From positions 1 through 38,705 of the forward strand of contig JAFGHR010000097.1 of the NCBI GenBank assembly GCA_016930015.1: a stretch of 38,705 bases of DNA, in the 5' to 3' direction. The first letter of the stretch is position 1; the number at the start of each line of letters is the position of its first letter. The position numbers and the translations under genes were made by a program. Under the pieces are notes generated by a model, which made no database searches, had not been told where the DNA came from, and saw only the letters and a list, made by a program, of their open reading frames with translations. Source of the DNA: Anaerolineae bacterium. GTDB lineage: Bacteria; Chloroflexota; Anaerolineae; Aggregatilineales; Aggregatilineaceae. Shown here in pieces: positions 31,904-38,705 of the stretch.

Positions 31904-32968
31904 ATGAATCGTGCGTCGTTTTCCCAGATCGTAGTGACATGTACAGGGCTGGTAGGTTTGGCTGCCGTATTGGGAGCTTGCGGTGGTAATACCCAGCCCT
32001 CGATCATGACGATAGTACCCAGCGTTACCTATACGACCGCCGCGTTACCGGCGGCGGCCACTGTGATCACCACCCAAACGGCGACACCTGTTCCAGCCAC
32101 GCCAACCAGCCACCCCGCGACATCAGGACCTTCACCCACCAGCCCATTGGCACCAACACGATCACCCGTCCCTCGCACACAAACAGCCACAGCGGCGACG
32201 GGTCCGAACGAAGCGGGCAACCCTGCTATTGAATACTTCACAACCAACAGCGAAAGTGTCGCACCGGGTGGCAGTGTGACGCTGTTCTGGAGCGTTCGCG
32301 GCGCAGAACGCGCCCGTATCTTCCGCCTGAACGCGGACGATGAACGTATTTTTCGCTGGGATGTTGCGGCGTCTGACGAGATCACGGTCACGACCGGTGA
32401 AGATGATCACGATGTGGCGCGGTTCTTACTCACAGCCGAGGTGGATGGAGCAGAAGTTGATCAACTGCTGGTAATCCCGTTACAATGCTCGGAAACCTGG
32501 TTCTTTTCACCGGGACCGGGTACGTGTCCGGCGGGGCCTCCACAGATATCGGATGAAGCCGAGCAAACATTTGAACGCGGGCGCATGATCTGGGTGGGTT
32601 CCCAGGACCGGGTTTACGTATTGTTTGATGATGGCGATAGTCCCGGCTGGACACAATACCCGGACAACTTCGAGGAAGGTACCCCCGAACGCGATGATAC
32701 GCTGGCAGCACCTGCCGGTTTGCAGCAGCCTATTCGCGGTTTTGGTTTGATCTGGCGTGAAAACGCGCGTGTGCGCGAGCGGTTAGGCTGGGCCACAAGC
32801 CCGGAGGTTCCTTTTGAGGGCATGTTTCAGTCCAATTCGAATGAACCGGATAGCGGTGTGCTGTACCTGCGTACGCGGGACGGGGGAATTCTAGGTCTCG
32901 ACACAACCAGCAATGAATGGGAGAGCGTGCCGCTTCCCACCGACACCAGCGGCGCACCGGCATTCTAG
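31904..32968 (+). CDS. lipoprotein with Thr/Pro linker and Ig-like domain
   Basis: The ATG at 31904 is preceded by AGGAGAG. The 354-residue product has a signal with lipobox ending LGAC and a long Thr/Pro/Ala-rich linker (about residues 35-105). A beta-rich unit follows with SVAPGGSVTLFWSVRGAERA, a pattern seen in Ig-like surface domains. The C-terminal half contains RMIWVGSQDRVYVLFDDGD and later RERLGWATSPEVPFEG, reminiscent of LGFP-like repeats that bind cell wall. It is probably anchored outside the membrane. It is 50 bases after the kinase gene and 28 before the site-2 protease. No specific function can be given. Confidence 0.82.
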   Translation: MNRASFSQIVVTCTGLVGLAAVLGACGGNTQPSIMTIVPSVTYTTAALPAAATVITTQTATPVPATPTSHPATSGPSPTSPLAPTRSPVPRTQTATAATGPNEAGNPAIEYFTTNSESVAPGGSVTLFWSVRGAERARIFRLNADDERIFRWDVAASDEITVTTGEDDHDVARFLLTAEVDGAEVDQLLVIPLQCSETWFFSPGPGTCPAGPPQISDEAEQTFERGRMIWVGSQDRVYVLFDDGDSPGWTQYPDNFEEGTPERDDTLAAPAGLQQPIRGFGLIWRENARVRERLGWATSPEVPFEGMFQSNSNEPDSGVLYLRTRDGGILGLDTTSNEWESVPLPTDTSGAPAF

Positions 32969-32996
32969 ACCAGACCACAAGACACAGGACACACTT

Positions 32997-34154
32997 ATGC
33001 TCAACGAACCTTCCATACTGGCCAGCGGCAAAGCAGCGGCATCCAGGCCCGCACAAACGACAGCCCAATCCGCCAGCACCGATGCACACGAGTCACTCAA
33101 AGCTGTTGTGGCCGAAGTCATGGATATCTACGAAGTGGATACCTCACCGCCGCCCCCGGCTTACGCCAGTTTTACGGGCCGTTTGCGGATCGACAGCGAA
33201 GCCGCCTATAACCGGTTGGATGCCCACTTTGCACCGCTGGATTACCACACGTTGCTCACCACGGACGAACAAGAGCGGCATGTCATTGTGGCGATCAAAG
33301 GCCGCGCACGTCCAAAAGCGCGCCCCTGGTGGCCCAATGCCCTGTTATTTGTGTTGACTGTGCTCAGCTTGCTCTATACCGGGGCCGTGCACGAAGCGGC
33401 CATGCTCGACCATGACTCGTTCCGGCTGTGGGAGGGCCTGCCCTATGCCGTGAGCATGATCCTGATTTTGGGTACACACGAGATGGGGCACTACTTTGCA
33501 GCCCGGCATCACAACGTGAGTGTCACACTGCCCTACTTCATCCCGGCACCGATCAGTTTCGGCACGCTGGGCGCGTTCATCCAGCTTCGCGAGCCCATGC
33601 GTAACCGGAAAACCCTGTTCGACGTGGGCGTAGCCGGTCCGCTGGCAGGTTTGATCGTCACCATCCCGATCCTGTTTATCGGTCTGGCAACATCCGACCT
33701 GGAGCCGCTGCCCGACGATACCTATATGCTTGAAGGCGATTCACTGTTTTATGCCACGGCCAAGTTCGCCATTTTTGGCGAACTGCTGCCCAACGATACT
33801 AAAGACGTGTTCATCAACCAGCTTGCCAAAGCCGGTTGGACCGGGTTGTTCATCACCGGCCTGAACCTGATCCCGCTGGGCCAGCTTGACGGCGGTCACG
33901 TGGTCTTTACGCTGTTAGGCAAACAGGCACGTCGTTTGTATGTTCCGTTCCTGACGGGCTTTTTTGTGCTGTCGTTCGTCAACCCGGCATGGTTTTTGTG
34001 GACCATGATCTTGCTGCTGCTGGGCCGGGTGTACGCCGTACCATTGGACACGATCACCCCGCTGGATGCACGCCGCCGCCAGATTGGGTATATGGCCATG
34101 ATGATCTTTATTCTTGTTTTTGTGCCCGATCCGATGCGCATCATCCAACCCTGA
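32997..34154 (+). CDS. site-2 protease family membrane metalloprotease, EGY-like
   Basis: I take the ATG at 32997 (AGGA upstream); the open frame extends back over the previous gene without support. The 385-residue protein has a soluble N-terminal region of about 115 residues, then several membrane helices. The zinc site is GTHEMGHYFAARHH (HExxH), with the second motif LNLIPLGQLDGGHV supplying the Asp. The segment LPYFIPAPISFGTLGAFIQ is close to that of the plant/cyanobacterial EGY branch. Such enzymes cut membrane-spanning substrates such as anti-sigma factors or signal peptides. It lies in a run of envelope genes with a lipoprotein upstream and a lytic transglycosylase downstream. The substrate is unknown. 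Confidence 0.92.
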   Translation: MLNEPSILASGKAAASRPAQTTAQSASTDAHESLKAVVAEVMDIYEVDTSPPPPAYASFTGRLRIDSEAAYNRLDAHFAPLDYHTLLTTDEQERHVIVAIKGRARPKARPWWPNALLFVLTVLSLLYTGAVHEAAMLDHDSFRLWEGLPYAVSMILILGTHEMGHYFAARHHNVSVTLPYFIPAPISFGTLGAFIQLREPMRNRKTLFDVGVAGPLAGLIVTIPILFIGLATSDLEPLPDDTYMLEGDSLFYATAKFAIFGELLPNDTKDVFINQLAKAGWTGLFITGLNLIPLGQLDGGHVVFTLLGKQARRLYVPFLTGFFVLSFVNPAWFLWTMILLLLGRVYAVPLDTITPLDARRRQIGYMAMMIFILVFVPDPMRIIQP

Positions 34155-34199
34155 AACCACCATCCAAACCCAAAAATCCGGCTACGGTGAACAATGCCT

Positions 34200-34871
34200 A
34201 TGGCAAAACAAAAAGCCCCATCGCGCTCCAAACAATCCCCTTCACGGCTGGGCCGCCGCACGCGGATAGCCATCGCAGGGGGTATTTTGCTGCTGTTCGT
34301 GCTGTTGGAAATCGTGAATCCATCCCTGCTGGGCAACCTGTGGCCGTTTGGCAAAACCGAACAGTCGATCACCAATCCGGATGCGCCGCTGGCCTCGTTT
34401 TTTTCGCCCGAAGTCTTACGCTGGCAGCCCGACATTGAACGCTGGGCCGACGAATACCAGGTCAACCCCAACGTGATCGCCATCGTGATTCAGATCGAGT
34501 CGTGCGGCAACCCAACCGCCATATCCGGGGCGGGGGCGCTGGGGCTGATGCAGGTCATGCCGTTTCATTTCCCCAACGGGCTGAACATGCTCAATCCCGA
34601 TACAAACGTGTCGCAGGGGATGACAGTCTTCTACGAGTGTTTGACACAGTATGCCGGTTGGGACCTGGGGCTGGCGTTAGCCTGTTATAACGGTGGTCCC
34701 AGCGTGACACAGCGGAGTTTTGATACCTGGGCGCAGGAAACGCAGTATTATTACCGCTGGGCAACCGGGTTGTGGGATGATGTCGTCAAGGGCAAGGATA
34801 AAAGCGCGACGCTGTCCGAGTGGTTAAACGCCGGGGGGCAGCGGTTGTGTGATTCGACACCGAGCACATAA
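34200..34871 (+). CDS. membrane-anchored lytic transglycosylase (SLT domain)
   Basis: Starts at 34194 and 34200 are both possible; GGTGA is better spaced for 34200, giving 223 residues. A basic N-terminus is followed by one membrane helix (IAIAGGILLLFVLLEIV). The SLT domain has the catalytic Glu in IVIQIESCGNP, then AISGAGALGLMQVMPFHF, the usual GLMQ(V/I)MP motif, and LALACYNGGPSVTQRSF. Such enzymes cleave the glycan strand of peptidoglycan outside the membrane, forming the 1,6-anhydro product. It follows the site-2 protease by 45 bases and is probably co-transcribed. A later segment, TQYYYRWATGLWDD, is shared with other SLT proteins. The gene is complete. Confidence 0.92.
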   Translation: MAKQKAPSRSKQSPSRLGRRTRIAIAGGILLLFVLLEIVNPSLLGNLWPFGKTEQSITNPDAPLASFFSPEVLRWQPDIERWADEYQVNPNVIAIVIQIESCGNPTAISGAGALGLMQVMPFHFPNGLNMLNPDTNVSQGMTVFYECLTQYAGWDLGLALACYNGGPSVTQRSFDTWAQETQYYYRWATGLWDDVVKGKDKSATLSEWLNAGGQRLCDSTPST

Positions 34872-34918
34872 CGCCGGGACTCACGATCACAACGCGCCAG
34901 TGCAAAACCTGCCTGCTT

Positions 34919-35350
34919 TTACGGCTCGCACACGGTAACAGCCAACTCAAGCGGCCCCAGGTAATATTCGATCATGTCGCGCATCAGGCGCCAGTCTGAT
35001 CCTTCCGCCAACGGTGCCAGCGCCAGGCTGGTCAGCCCTTCGATCTGCCAGTTATGCCGGAGATTCAACAGGGCTGACTCGACATACCGCATACGTGTTG
35101 CCCCCTGGGGTGTCTCACGAATACACAGCCCAACCAGCCAGGGTAAACTTTCACGCCATACCCATACCTGGCCCGGCGCCAGCGTCCCGGCGCGTCCCCG
35201 TTTCTGGAAATCGGATATAAACACGGGATACCGGTCGCTGAGCGTGGTGAACAGCGGCGAAACTTCTACACGCCCGGCAGCGTTTAATCCCACGGCAAGA
35301 GCTTGCGCGTGTGCCTGAAAAAGTGGCGTCTGAACAGCGGCTACGCTCAT
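34919..35350 (-). CDS. hypothetical protein with weak macro-domain resemblance
   Basis: From the ATG at 35350 (GGGGAAAAA upstream) the product has 143 residues. The order of segments recalls DarG/ALC1-like macro domains: LFTTLSDRYPVFISDFQKR, then GTLAPGQVWVWRE, RYVESALLNLRHNW, and LTSLALAPLAEGSDWRLMRD. The usual N-terminal GDL and Asn-rich ADP-ribose-binding loops and the GCG turn (here AEG) are missing, so it would be degenerate or not a macro domain at all. There is no signal peptide. It lies downstream of the rplA terminator and convergent to the lytic transglycosylase gene. I would not assign an activity. Confidence 0.55.
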   Translation of the reverse strand: MSVAAVQTPLFQAHAQALAVGLNAAGRVEVSPLFTTLSDRYPVFISDFQKRGRAGTLAPGQVWVWRESLPWLVGLCIRETPQGATRMRYVESALLNLRHNWQIEGLTSLALAPLAEGSDWRLMRDMIEYYLGPLELAVTVCEP

Positions 35351-35399
35351 GGTTTTTCCCCGGTCATACTTTTTATAGACGACAAGCCCCGCGCAGCAG

Positions 35400-35435
35400 A
35401 AAAACAAAACCGGAAAACTGGCGGGCTTCCCGGTT
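35400..35435 (-). terminator. intrinsic terminator after rplA
   Basis: On the minus strand a 9-base stem (35427-35435 with 35408-35416, one G-U pair) and a 10-base loop are followed by TTGTTTTT. It begins about 58 bases after the rplA stop and ends the ribosomal-protein transcript. Confidence 0.85.
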
Positions 35436-35492
35436 CTGAATTATTCAAAAATGTCATTGTGCGGCCAATGCCAGCGAACGAGTAAAACAGCC

Positions 35493-36209
35493 CTATGTGA
35501 GAACGGTCATCGCCAGCGCCACGTTCGGCTCAACTTTGATGCCCGGCCCCATGGTGGTCGTGATCACAACACGGCGCATAAACGTTCCCTTTGCGGCAGC
35601 GGGACGCGCCCGGCGAATAGCTTCCATCACGGCAGCCATATTGCCGAGAAGCTGTTCTTCCGAGAAACTAACCTTGCCAATGGGCACATGAATGTTCGCT
35701 GTTTTATCATTACGGAACTCAACGCGCCCCGCACGCGCTTCTTCAATAGCGCGCGGAATATCTTCCGGCTGAACCAGGGTACCCGCCTTAGGATTCGGCA
35801 TCAGGCCGCGGCGGCCAAGCACCTTACCCAGACGCCCGATCTTACGCATCATTTCCGGAACGGCCAGCGCCACGTCAAAATCGACCCAGCCTTCGTTAGC
35901 AATGCGTGCGATGATCTCGTCGTCGGCGACAATGTCAGCCCCTGCATCTTGCGCGATTTTGGTGCCGTCACCTTCGGCAAACACCAATATGCGCACGGTT
36001 TTACCCAATCCGTGCGGCAGCACAACCGTCGAGCGGATCTGCTGGTCGCTGTGGCGCGGGTCGATACCCAGGCGCATGTGAAGTTCTACGGTTTCGTCAA
36101 ACTTGGCTGGCGCCAGTTCTTTGGCCATCTTGATCGCTTCTTCGGGTGAATACAAATTCATGCGATCAATTTGTTCGGCTGCGGCGCGATATTTCTTTCC
36201 GTGTGACAT
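35493..36209 (-). CDS. rplA: 50S ribosomal protein L1
   Basis: The ATG at 36209 has a near-perfect AAGGAG ribosome binding site; the product has 238 residues. It begins [20 protein letters not shown] and has the L1 landmarks [40 protein letters not shown] and [15 protein letters not shown]1 binds the mobile L1 stalk of 23S rRNA and in many bacteria represses its own operon by binding the mRNA leader. It follows rplK by 67 bases, with a small hairpin just after the rplK stop. A terminator follows instead of rplJ-rplL. Confidence 0.97.
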   Translation of the reverse strand: MSHGKKYRAAAEQIDRMNLYSPEEAIKMAKELAPAKFDETVELHMRLGIDPRHSDQQIRSTVVLPHGLGKTVRILVFAEGDGTKIAQDAGADIVADDEIIARIANEGWVDFDVALAVPEMMRKIGRLGKVLGRRGLMPNPKAGTLVQPEDIPRAIEEARAGRVEFRNDKTANIHVPIGKVSFSEEQLLGNMAAVMEAIRRARPAAAKGTFMRRVVITTTMGPGIKVEPNVALAMTVLT

Positions 36210-36276
36210 GCCATTCTCCTTTGTGGTGCTAATGGGCGTTTTGCCCTCCCACACTGCAAGCCCGTGTTGGGCTCAA

Positions 36277-36702
36277 TTAACTTTCGAACAGTACACCCAT
36301 ACTGCGGGCCGTACCTTCAACCTGGCGCATAGCGCCTTCGATGTCAATCGCGTTCAGGTCTTTCATCTTGACCTCGGCGATCTCTTTTATCTGCTGGCGC
36401 GTCAGCTTGCCCACTTTGTTCCGATTGGGCTCAGATGACCCTTTGTCCAGGCCGATAGCGCGCCGGATAAGGAAAGCGGTTGGCGGGCTTTTCAGAACAA
36501 ACTTAAACGAGCTGTCGGAAAAAATCGTGATCTCGGCGGGAACGATCTCACCAATACGACTGCTGGTTTTGGCGTTGTATTCCTTGCAGAAACCCATCAG
36601 GTTAATGCCGTGCTGTGCCAGGGCCGGGCCAATGGGGGGCGCCGGATTGGCCTTACCAGCCGGGATTTGAAGCTTGACGATCGCTTTGATTTTTTTGGCC
36701 AT
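36277..36702 (-). CDS. rplK: 50S ribosomal protein L11
   Basis: The 141-residue protein has the L11 signature [40 protein letters not shown] and [16 protein letters not shown], ending [20 protein letters not shown]11 forms the base of the GTPase-associated stalk and is needed for the RelA-type stringent response in many bacteria. GAGGATC is the ribosome binding site for the ATG at 36702. The 84-base gap before it has a CGGCC/GGCCG stem (36734-36738 with 36748-36752). That gap is where L1 autoregulation would be expected to act, but no specific L1 motif was identified. Confidence 0.98.
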   Translation of the reverse strand: MAKKIKAIVKLQIPAGKANPAPPIGPALAQHGINLMGFCKEYNAKTSSRIGEIVPAEITIFSDSSFKFVLKSPPTAFLIRRAIGLDKGSSEPNRNKVGKLTRQQIKEIAEVKMKDLNAIDIEGAMRQVEGTARSMGVLFES

Positions 36703-36786
36703 GAGTTGTTTGATCCTCGTATTGCATACAGAACGGCCCTTAGCTGAGGCCGCCCGTCGATCTATCTCAGTTTGCGACAGGCATTG

Positions 36787-37494
36787 TTACGCTTTTTCGA
36801 CTTGCAGGAAGTCCAATTCTACGGGTGTCTCGCGTCCAAAGAACGACACCAACACCCGAACCTTCGCTTTTTCCATATCAATATCGCCGACCGTTCCGAT
36901 AAATTCGTTGAACGGACCATCGATGATACGCACTTTTTGCCCTGGGCGGAATGTCACCTTGATCTTGGGCGCTTCGGCTTCCATACGCCGCATGATCTGG
37001 GCGATTTCTTCGGGGCGCAGCGGGGTAGGCTCATTGCCCATGCCCACAAACCCGGTCACTCCCGGCGTGTTACGCACAACATACCACGAATCTTCATCCA
37101 TGATCATCTGGACCAGGATGTAACCAGGAAATACCCGGCGTTCGATCGTCCGCCGTTTGCCCTCACGCACTTCGATTTCTTCTTCGGTGGGCACCACGAC
37201 ATCAAAAATACGATCCTGCATGCCCATCGTTTCAATGCGCTGCTCGATGGCGTGACGCACTTTATTTTCCTGCCCCGAATAACAATGCACCACATACCAG
37301 TGCCGGTCGTCTTTTTGTTCTTGTTCGTTTTCTGAGGCTACACCCTCACCAAGAACGAACGCAATATCATCACCCAGGTTCTTGCCGCGTTGGCTTGGCA
37401 GTTGTTCAACAGCCTGATCATCTTCGTCGCCGTCTAAAAATACGGGTTCTGGATCGAAGTCTACGTCGTCGTTGTTGTACTCATCGTCATACAT
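36787..37494 (-). CDS. nusG: transcription termination/antitermination protein NusG with acidic N-terminal extension
   Basis: The 235-residue protein has the NGN domain (from RHWYVVHCYSGQENKVRHAI to PGVTGFVGMGNEPTPLRPEE) with the NusG marker RRVFPGYILVQM. A C-terminal KOW domain follows (GQKVRIIDGPFNEFIGTVGD). About 63 residues precede the NGN domain, many of them Asp and Glu; the usual bacterial protein has 175-190 residues in all. NusG binds the RNA polymerase clamp and links it to Rho or to ribosomal S10. The ATG at 37494 has GAGAGGA upstream. It lies in the conserved secE-nusG-rplK-rplA order. Confidence 0.97.
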   Translation of the reverse strand: MYDDEYNNDDVDFDPEPVFLDGDEDDQAVEQLPSQRGKNLGDDIAFVLGEGVASENEQEQKDDRHWYVVHCYSGQENKVRHAIEQRIETMGMQDRIFDVVVPTEEEIEVREGKRRTIERRVFPGYILVQMIMDEDSWYVVRNTPGVTGFVGMGNEPTPLRPEEIAQIMRRMEAEAPKIKVTFRPGQKVRIIDGPFNEFIGTVGDIDMEKAKVRVLVSFFGRETPVELDFLQVEKA

Positions 37495-37599
37495 TACAGC
37501 ATCCTCTCGCCTTCAAATTCAACGGACGTAGCACCCCACAACCGATGAGGAGGAGTTGAGTGTTAGCAGTACATCCACCGTGGGATCGGTGCGCACGTG

Positions 37600-38106
37600 C
37601 TAGAGACGCTTCTTAAAAACAGCGTAGCTGCCACCGACCAATACCGTAGCTGCCGCCGCAATGACCAGGAAAATCCACTCTGAGTCCTTGCTGAAAGCCT
37701 GCTTGAACCACCAGCCGTAAAAAACATCCAGCAGACCCAATGACAACGCAAATGCGATGGTTACTCCTAGCACCACGCCGGTTAGACGGGTCGTTTCCTC
37801 ACGGGAGGGCCAGGTCACTTTTTGGAGTTCGGAATAGACTCCCCGGAAATAAGTCGCAATGCCGCGCACCACGGGAATCCGGTTAATAAGCCCTGTCGAG
37901 CCGACACCGCGCGCTTTAATCTGTCGGGCACTCGGAGTAGGGCGATCCTTACGCTGCGACGCCGGTAACACCGGGGTTTCAGGTTCGGATTCGCTGTGGC
38001 GGCGTTTCAGGCGGCGGCGGCGTTTTTCAGCAATGGTCAGCTTGTCGTCCTGCTGAACTGGCCCTTCGTCTGTTTGTTCCTGGCTGCGAGTATGTGTTGG
38101 TGCCAC
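37600..38106 (-). CDS. secE: preprotein translocase subunit SecE
   Basis: The start is a GTG at 38106, preceded by GAGGAG. The 168-residue product has a basic, polar N-terminal region of about 75 residues, then the SecE motif YFRGVYSELQKVTWPSREE (about 86-104). The conserved membrane helix follows (about 108-128). A second hydrophobic helix (about 144-164, WIFLVIAAAATVLVGGSYAVF) comes after it and ends FKKRL. Most bacterial SecE proteins stop near the end of the conserved helix, so the extra C-terminal helix is unusual. SecE clamps the SecY channel. The gene sits between tRNA-Trp and nusG. Confidence 0.95.
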   Translation of the reverse strand: MAPTHTRSQEQTDEGPVQQDDKLTIAEKRRRRLKRRHSESEPETPVLPASQRKDRPTPSARQIKARGVGSTGLINRIPVVRGIATYFRGVYSELQKVTWPSREETTRLTGVVLGVTIAFALSLGLLDVFYGWWFKQAFSKDSEWIFLVIAAAATVLVGGSYAVFKKRL

Positions 38107-38142
38107 TATCTGCTCCTCGGCATGTGCAGGCGCCTATATCTA

Positions 38143-38167
38143 AGACACCGTCGCGAGGACGGTGTCT
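38143..38167 (-). promoter_or_regulatory. strong hairpin between tRNA-Trp and secE
   Basis: Ten-base perfect arms (38143-38152 and 38158-38167) enclose a five-base loop. There is no T tract, so it is more likely an RNA-processing or stability element than a terminator. It lies 26 bases after the tRNA on the minus strand. Confidence 0.65.
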
Positions 38168-38192
38168 AATCGTAGCGAGCGATCATCTCAGG

Positions 38193-38266
38193 CAGGGGAG
38201 GCAGGACTCGAACCCGCAGCCTACGGTTTTGGAGACCGTTGCTCTGCCAAATTGAGCTACTCCCCT
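38193..38266 (-). tRNA. tRNA-Trp (anticodon CCA)
   Basis: The minus strand folds into a full cloverleaf: seven-pair acceptor AGGGGAG/CTCCCCT, D arm GCTC...GAGC, and anticodon stem ACGGT/ACCGT with loop CTCCAAA giving anticodon CCA. The T arm has TTCGAGT in the loop. The discriminator base is G, as in bacterial tRNA-Trp, and CCA is not encoded. It sits between rpmG and secE, an arrangement common in several bacterial phyla. Confidence 0.97.
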
Positions 38267-38309
38267 AGATCATGGGACAAACCCCATGTAACTCACTAGC
38301 TAACTTAGG

Positions 38310-38477
38310 TCACTTAGTCTCACGATGCAGCGTGTGTTTCCGGCAGCGCCGGCAGTACTTGTTCAGTTCAATACGCTGCGGGTCATTCCGTCGGTTTTTC
38401 ATGGACGTGTAATTCCGCTCTTTGCACTCAGTGCACGCGAGATGAATTACCATCCGGATATCTTTTCTTTTAGCCAT
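38310..38477 (-). CDS. rpmG: 50S ribosomal protein L33, zinc-binding form
   Basis: The minus-strand frame from ATG 38477 encodes 55 residues starting [20 protein letters not shown]. It has the L33 landmarks [20 protein letters not shown] and ends HRETK. Two Cys pairs (CTEC at 15-18 and CRRC at 42-45) mark the zinc-containing version of L33, which some bacteria replace with a Cys-free copy when zinc is scarce. It lies 83 bases after tuf, with two adjacent hairpins between them, and 43 bases before the tRNA-Trp gene. The ribosome binding site is weak. Confidence 0.97.
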   Translation of the reverse strand: MAKRKDIRMVIHLACTECKERNYTSMKNRRNDPQRIELNKYCRRCRKHTLHRETK

Positions 38478-38491
38478 TGTTGTCTACTTTG

Positions 38492-38544
38492 ATCCGTTTT
38501 TAACGGATATCAGAGCTGGTGTCAACAAAACCCAGCCAGCTCTG
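38492..38544 (-). promoter_or_regulatory. two adjacent hairpins between tuf and rpmG
   Basis: The first, in transcription order, has perfect 9-base arms (38536-38544 with 38511-38519) and a 16-base loop. The second has perfect 7-base arms (38502-38508 with 38492-38498) and a 3-base loop. Neither has a T run after it, so partial termination, processing or mRNA stability is more likely than full termination. Confidence 0.6.
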
Positions 38545-38560
38545 CTCGAATTCACACGAG

Positions 38561-38705
38561 TTATTCCAGGATATCGGTAATGACGCCAGCGCCGACGGTC
38601 AGACCGCCTTCACGGATAGCGAACTTGGAGCCCTTTTCGAGGGCCACCGGCATGATCAACTCGACCTGCAGATTGACACTGTCGCCGGGCATGACCATCT
38701 CGACG
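38561..38705 (-). CDS. tuf: elongation factor Tu, C-terminal end (cut by window edge)
   Basis: The last 47 residues are present: [20 protein letters not shown] followed by [19 protein letters not shown] and a TAA stop at 38561. This is the third beta-barrel domain of EF-Tu, which brings aminoacyl-tRNA to the ribosome. The rest lies beyond the window. It heads the block rpmG, tRNA-Trp, secE, nusG, rplK, rplA on the same strand. Confidence 0.97.
   Translation of the reverse strand, partial: VEMVMPGDSVNLQVELIMPVALEKGSKFAIREGGLTVGAGVITDILE

Noticed and set aside
1..38705. CRISPR arrays, insertion sequences, phage genes, toxin-antitoxin or restriction systems
   Set aside because: No spaced direct repeats, transposase, integrase, methylase-nuclease pair or terminal repeats were seen on either strand.

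Overview
This is a gene-dense bacterial chromosome segment of about 58 % G+C by eye. It has no insertion sequences, phage genes, CRISPR arrays or rRNA. I infer Chloroflexota, probably an Anaerolineae-like lineage. The inference rests on the run tuf-rpmG-tRNA-Trp-secE-nusG-rplK-rplA, on several GAF/PAS histidine kinases without response regulators, on PA14 and SH3b surface proteins, on a PbpC-like class A penicillin-binding protein, and on an EGY-like site-2 protease. The assignment is not proven by the window alone.

Layout. Positions 1-1320 (minus) hold a PMT/ArnT-type membrane glycosyltransferase, cut by the window edge, behind a DPM1-like GT2 enzyme: a lipid-linked sugar pair. Positions 1495-4534 (plus) are an overlapping trio of GNAT acetyltransferases followed by a SAM methyltransferase. 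A nicotinamidase-like cysteine hydrolase (4563-5507, minus) is followed by two tandem histidine kinases (5779-10428). Positions 10463-14149 (minus) contain a sugar-phosphate isomerase, a GT4 glycosyltransferase, a DinB-TPR protein and a WecG/TagA glycosyltransferase. Positions 14320-16355 (plus) have an acidic-tailed membrane protein and a second GT4 enzyme. A secreted PA14x2-SH3bx3 protein follows (16497-18347), with a near-consensus promoter and a clear terminator, then a Cys-motif hypothetical protein, recF, and rsmG convergent to recF.

Positions 21509-26067 carry a small hypothetical gene, a PbpC-like peptidoglycan synthase and a TPR protein. Convergent to the TPR gene is a 68-residue secreted Cys/Gly-tailed peptide gene, with a palindrome and an RNA hairpin upstream of it. 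After a second sugar isomerase and a lipoprotein (both minus) come two tandem deoxynucleoside kinases (28420-30114). The first is fused to a MazG-like domain that lacks two of its metal-binding acids. A third histidine kinase, a lipoprotein, a site-2 protease and a lytic transglycosylase follow (30225-34871).

The right end (minus) is the translation/export block tuf, rpmG, tRNA-Trp, secE, nusG, rplK, rplA. It has strong hairpins at several gene boundaries and an intrinsic terminator after rplA in place of the usual rplJL.

Broad themes are envelope polysaccharide and peptidoglycan construction, sensing by three related kinases, and nucleotide salvage. The least ordinary items are the kinase-MazG-like fusion, the small secreted peptide with its upstream palindrome and hairpin, and the PA14/SH3b protein with a thrombospondin-3-like acidic loop. 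No complete, clearly new multi-gene system is proven here.
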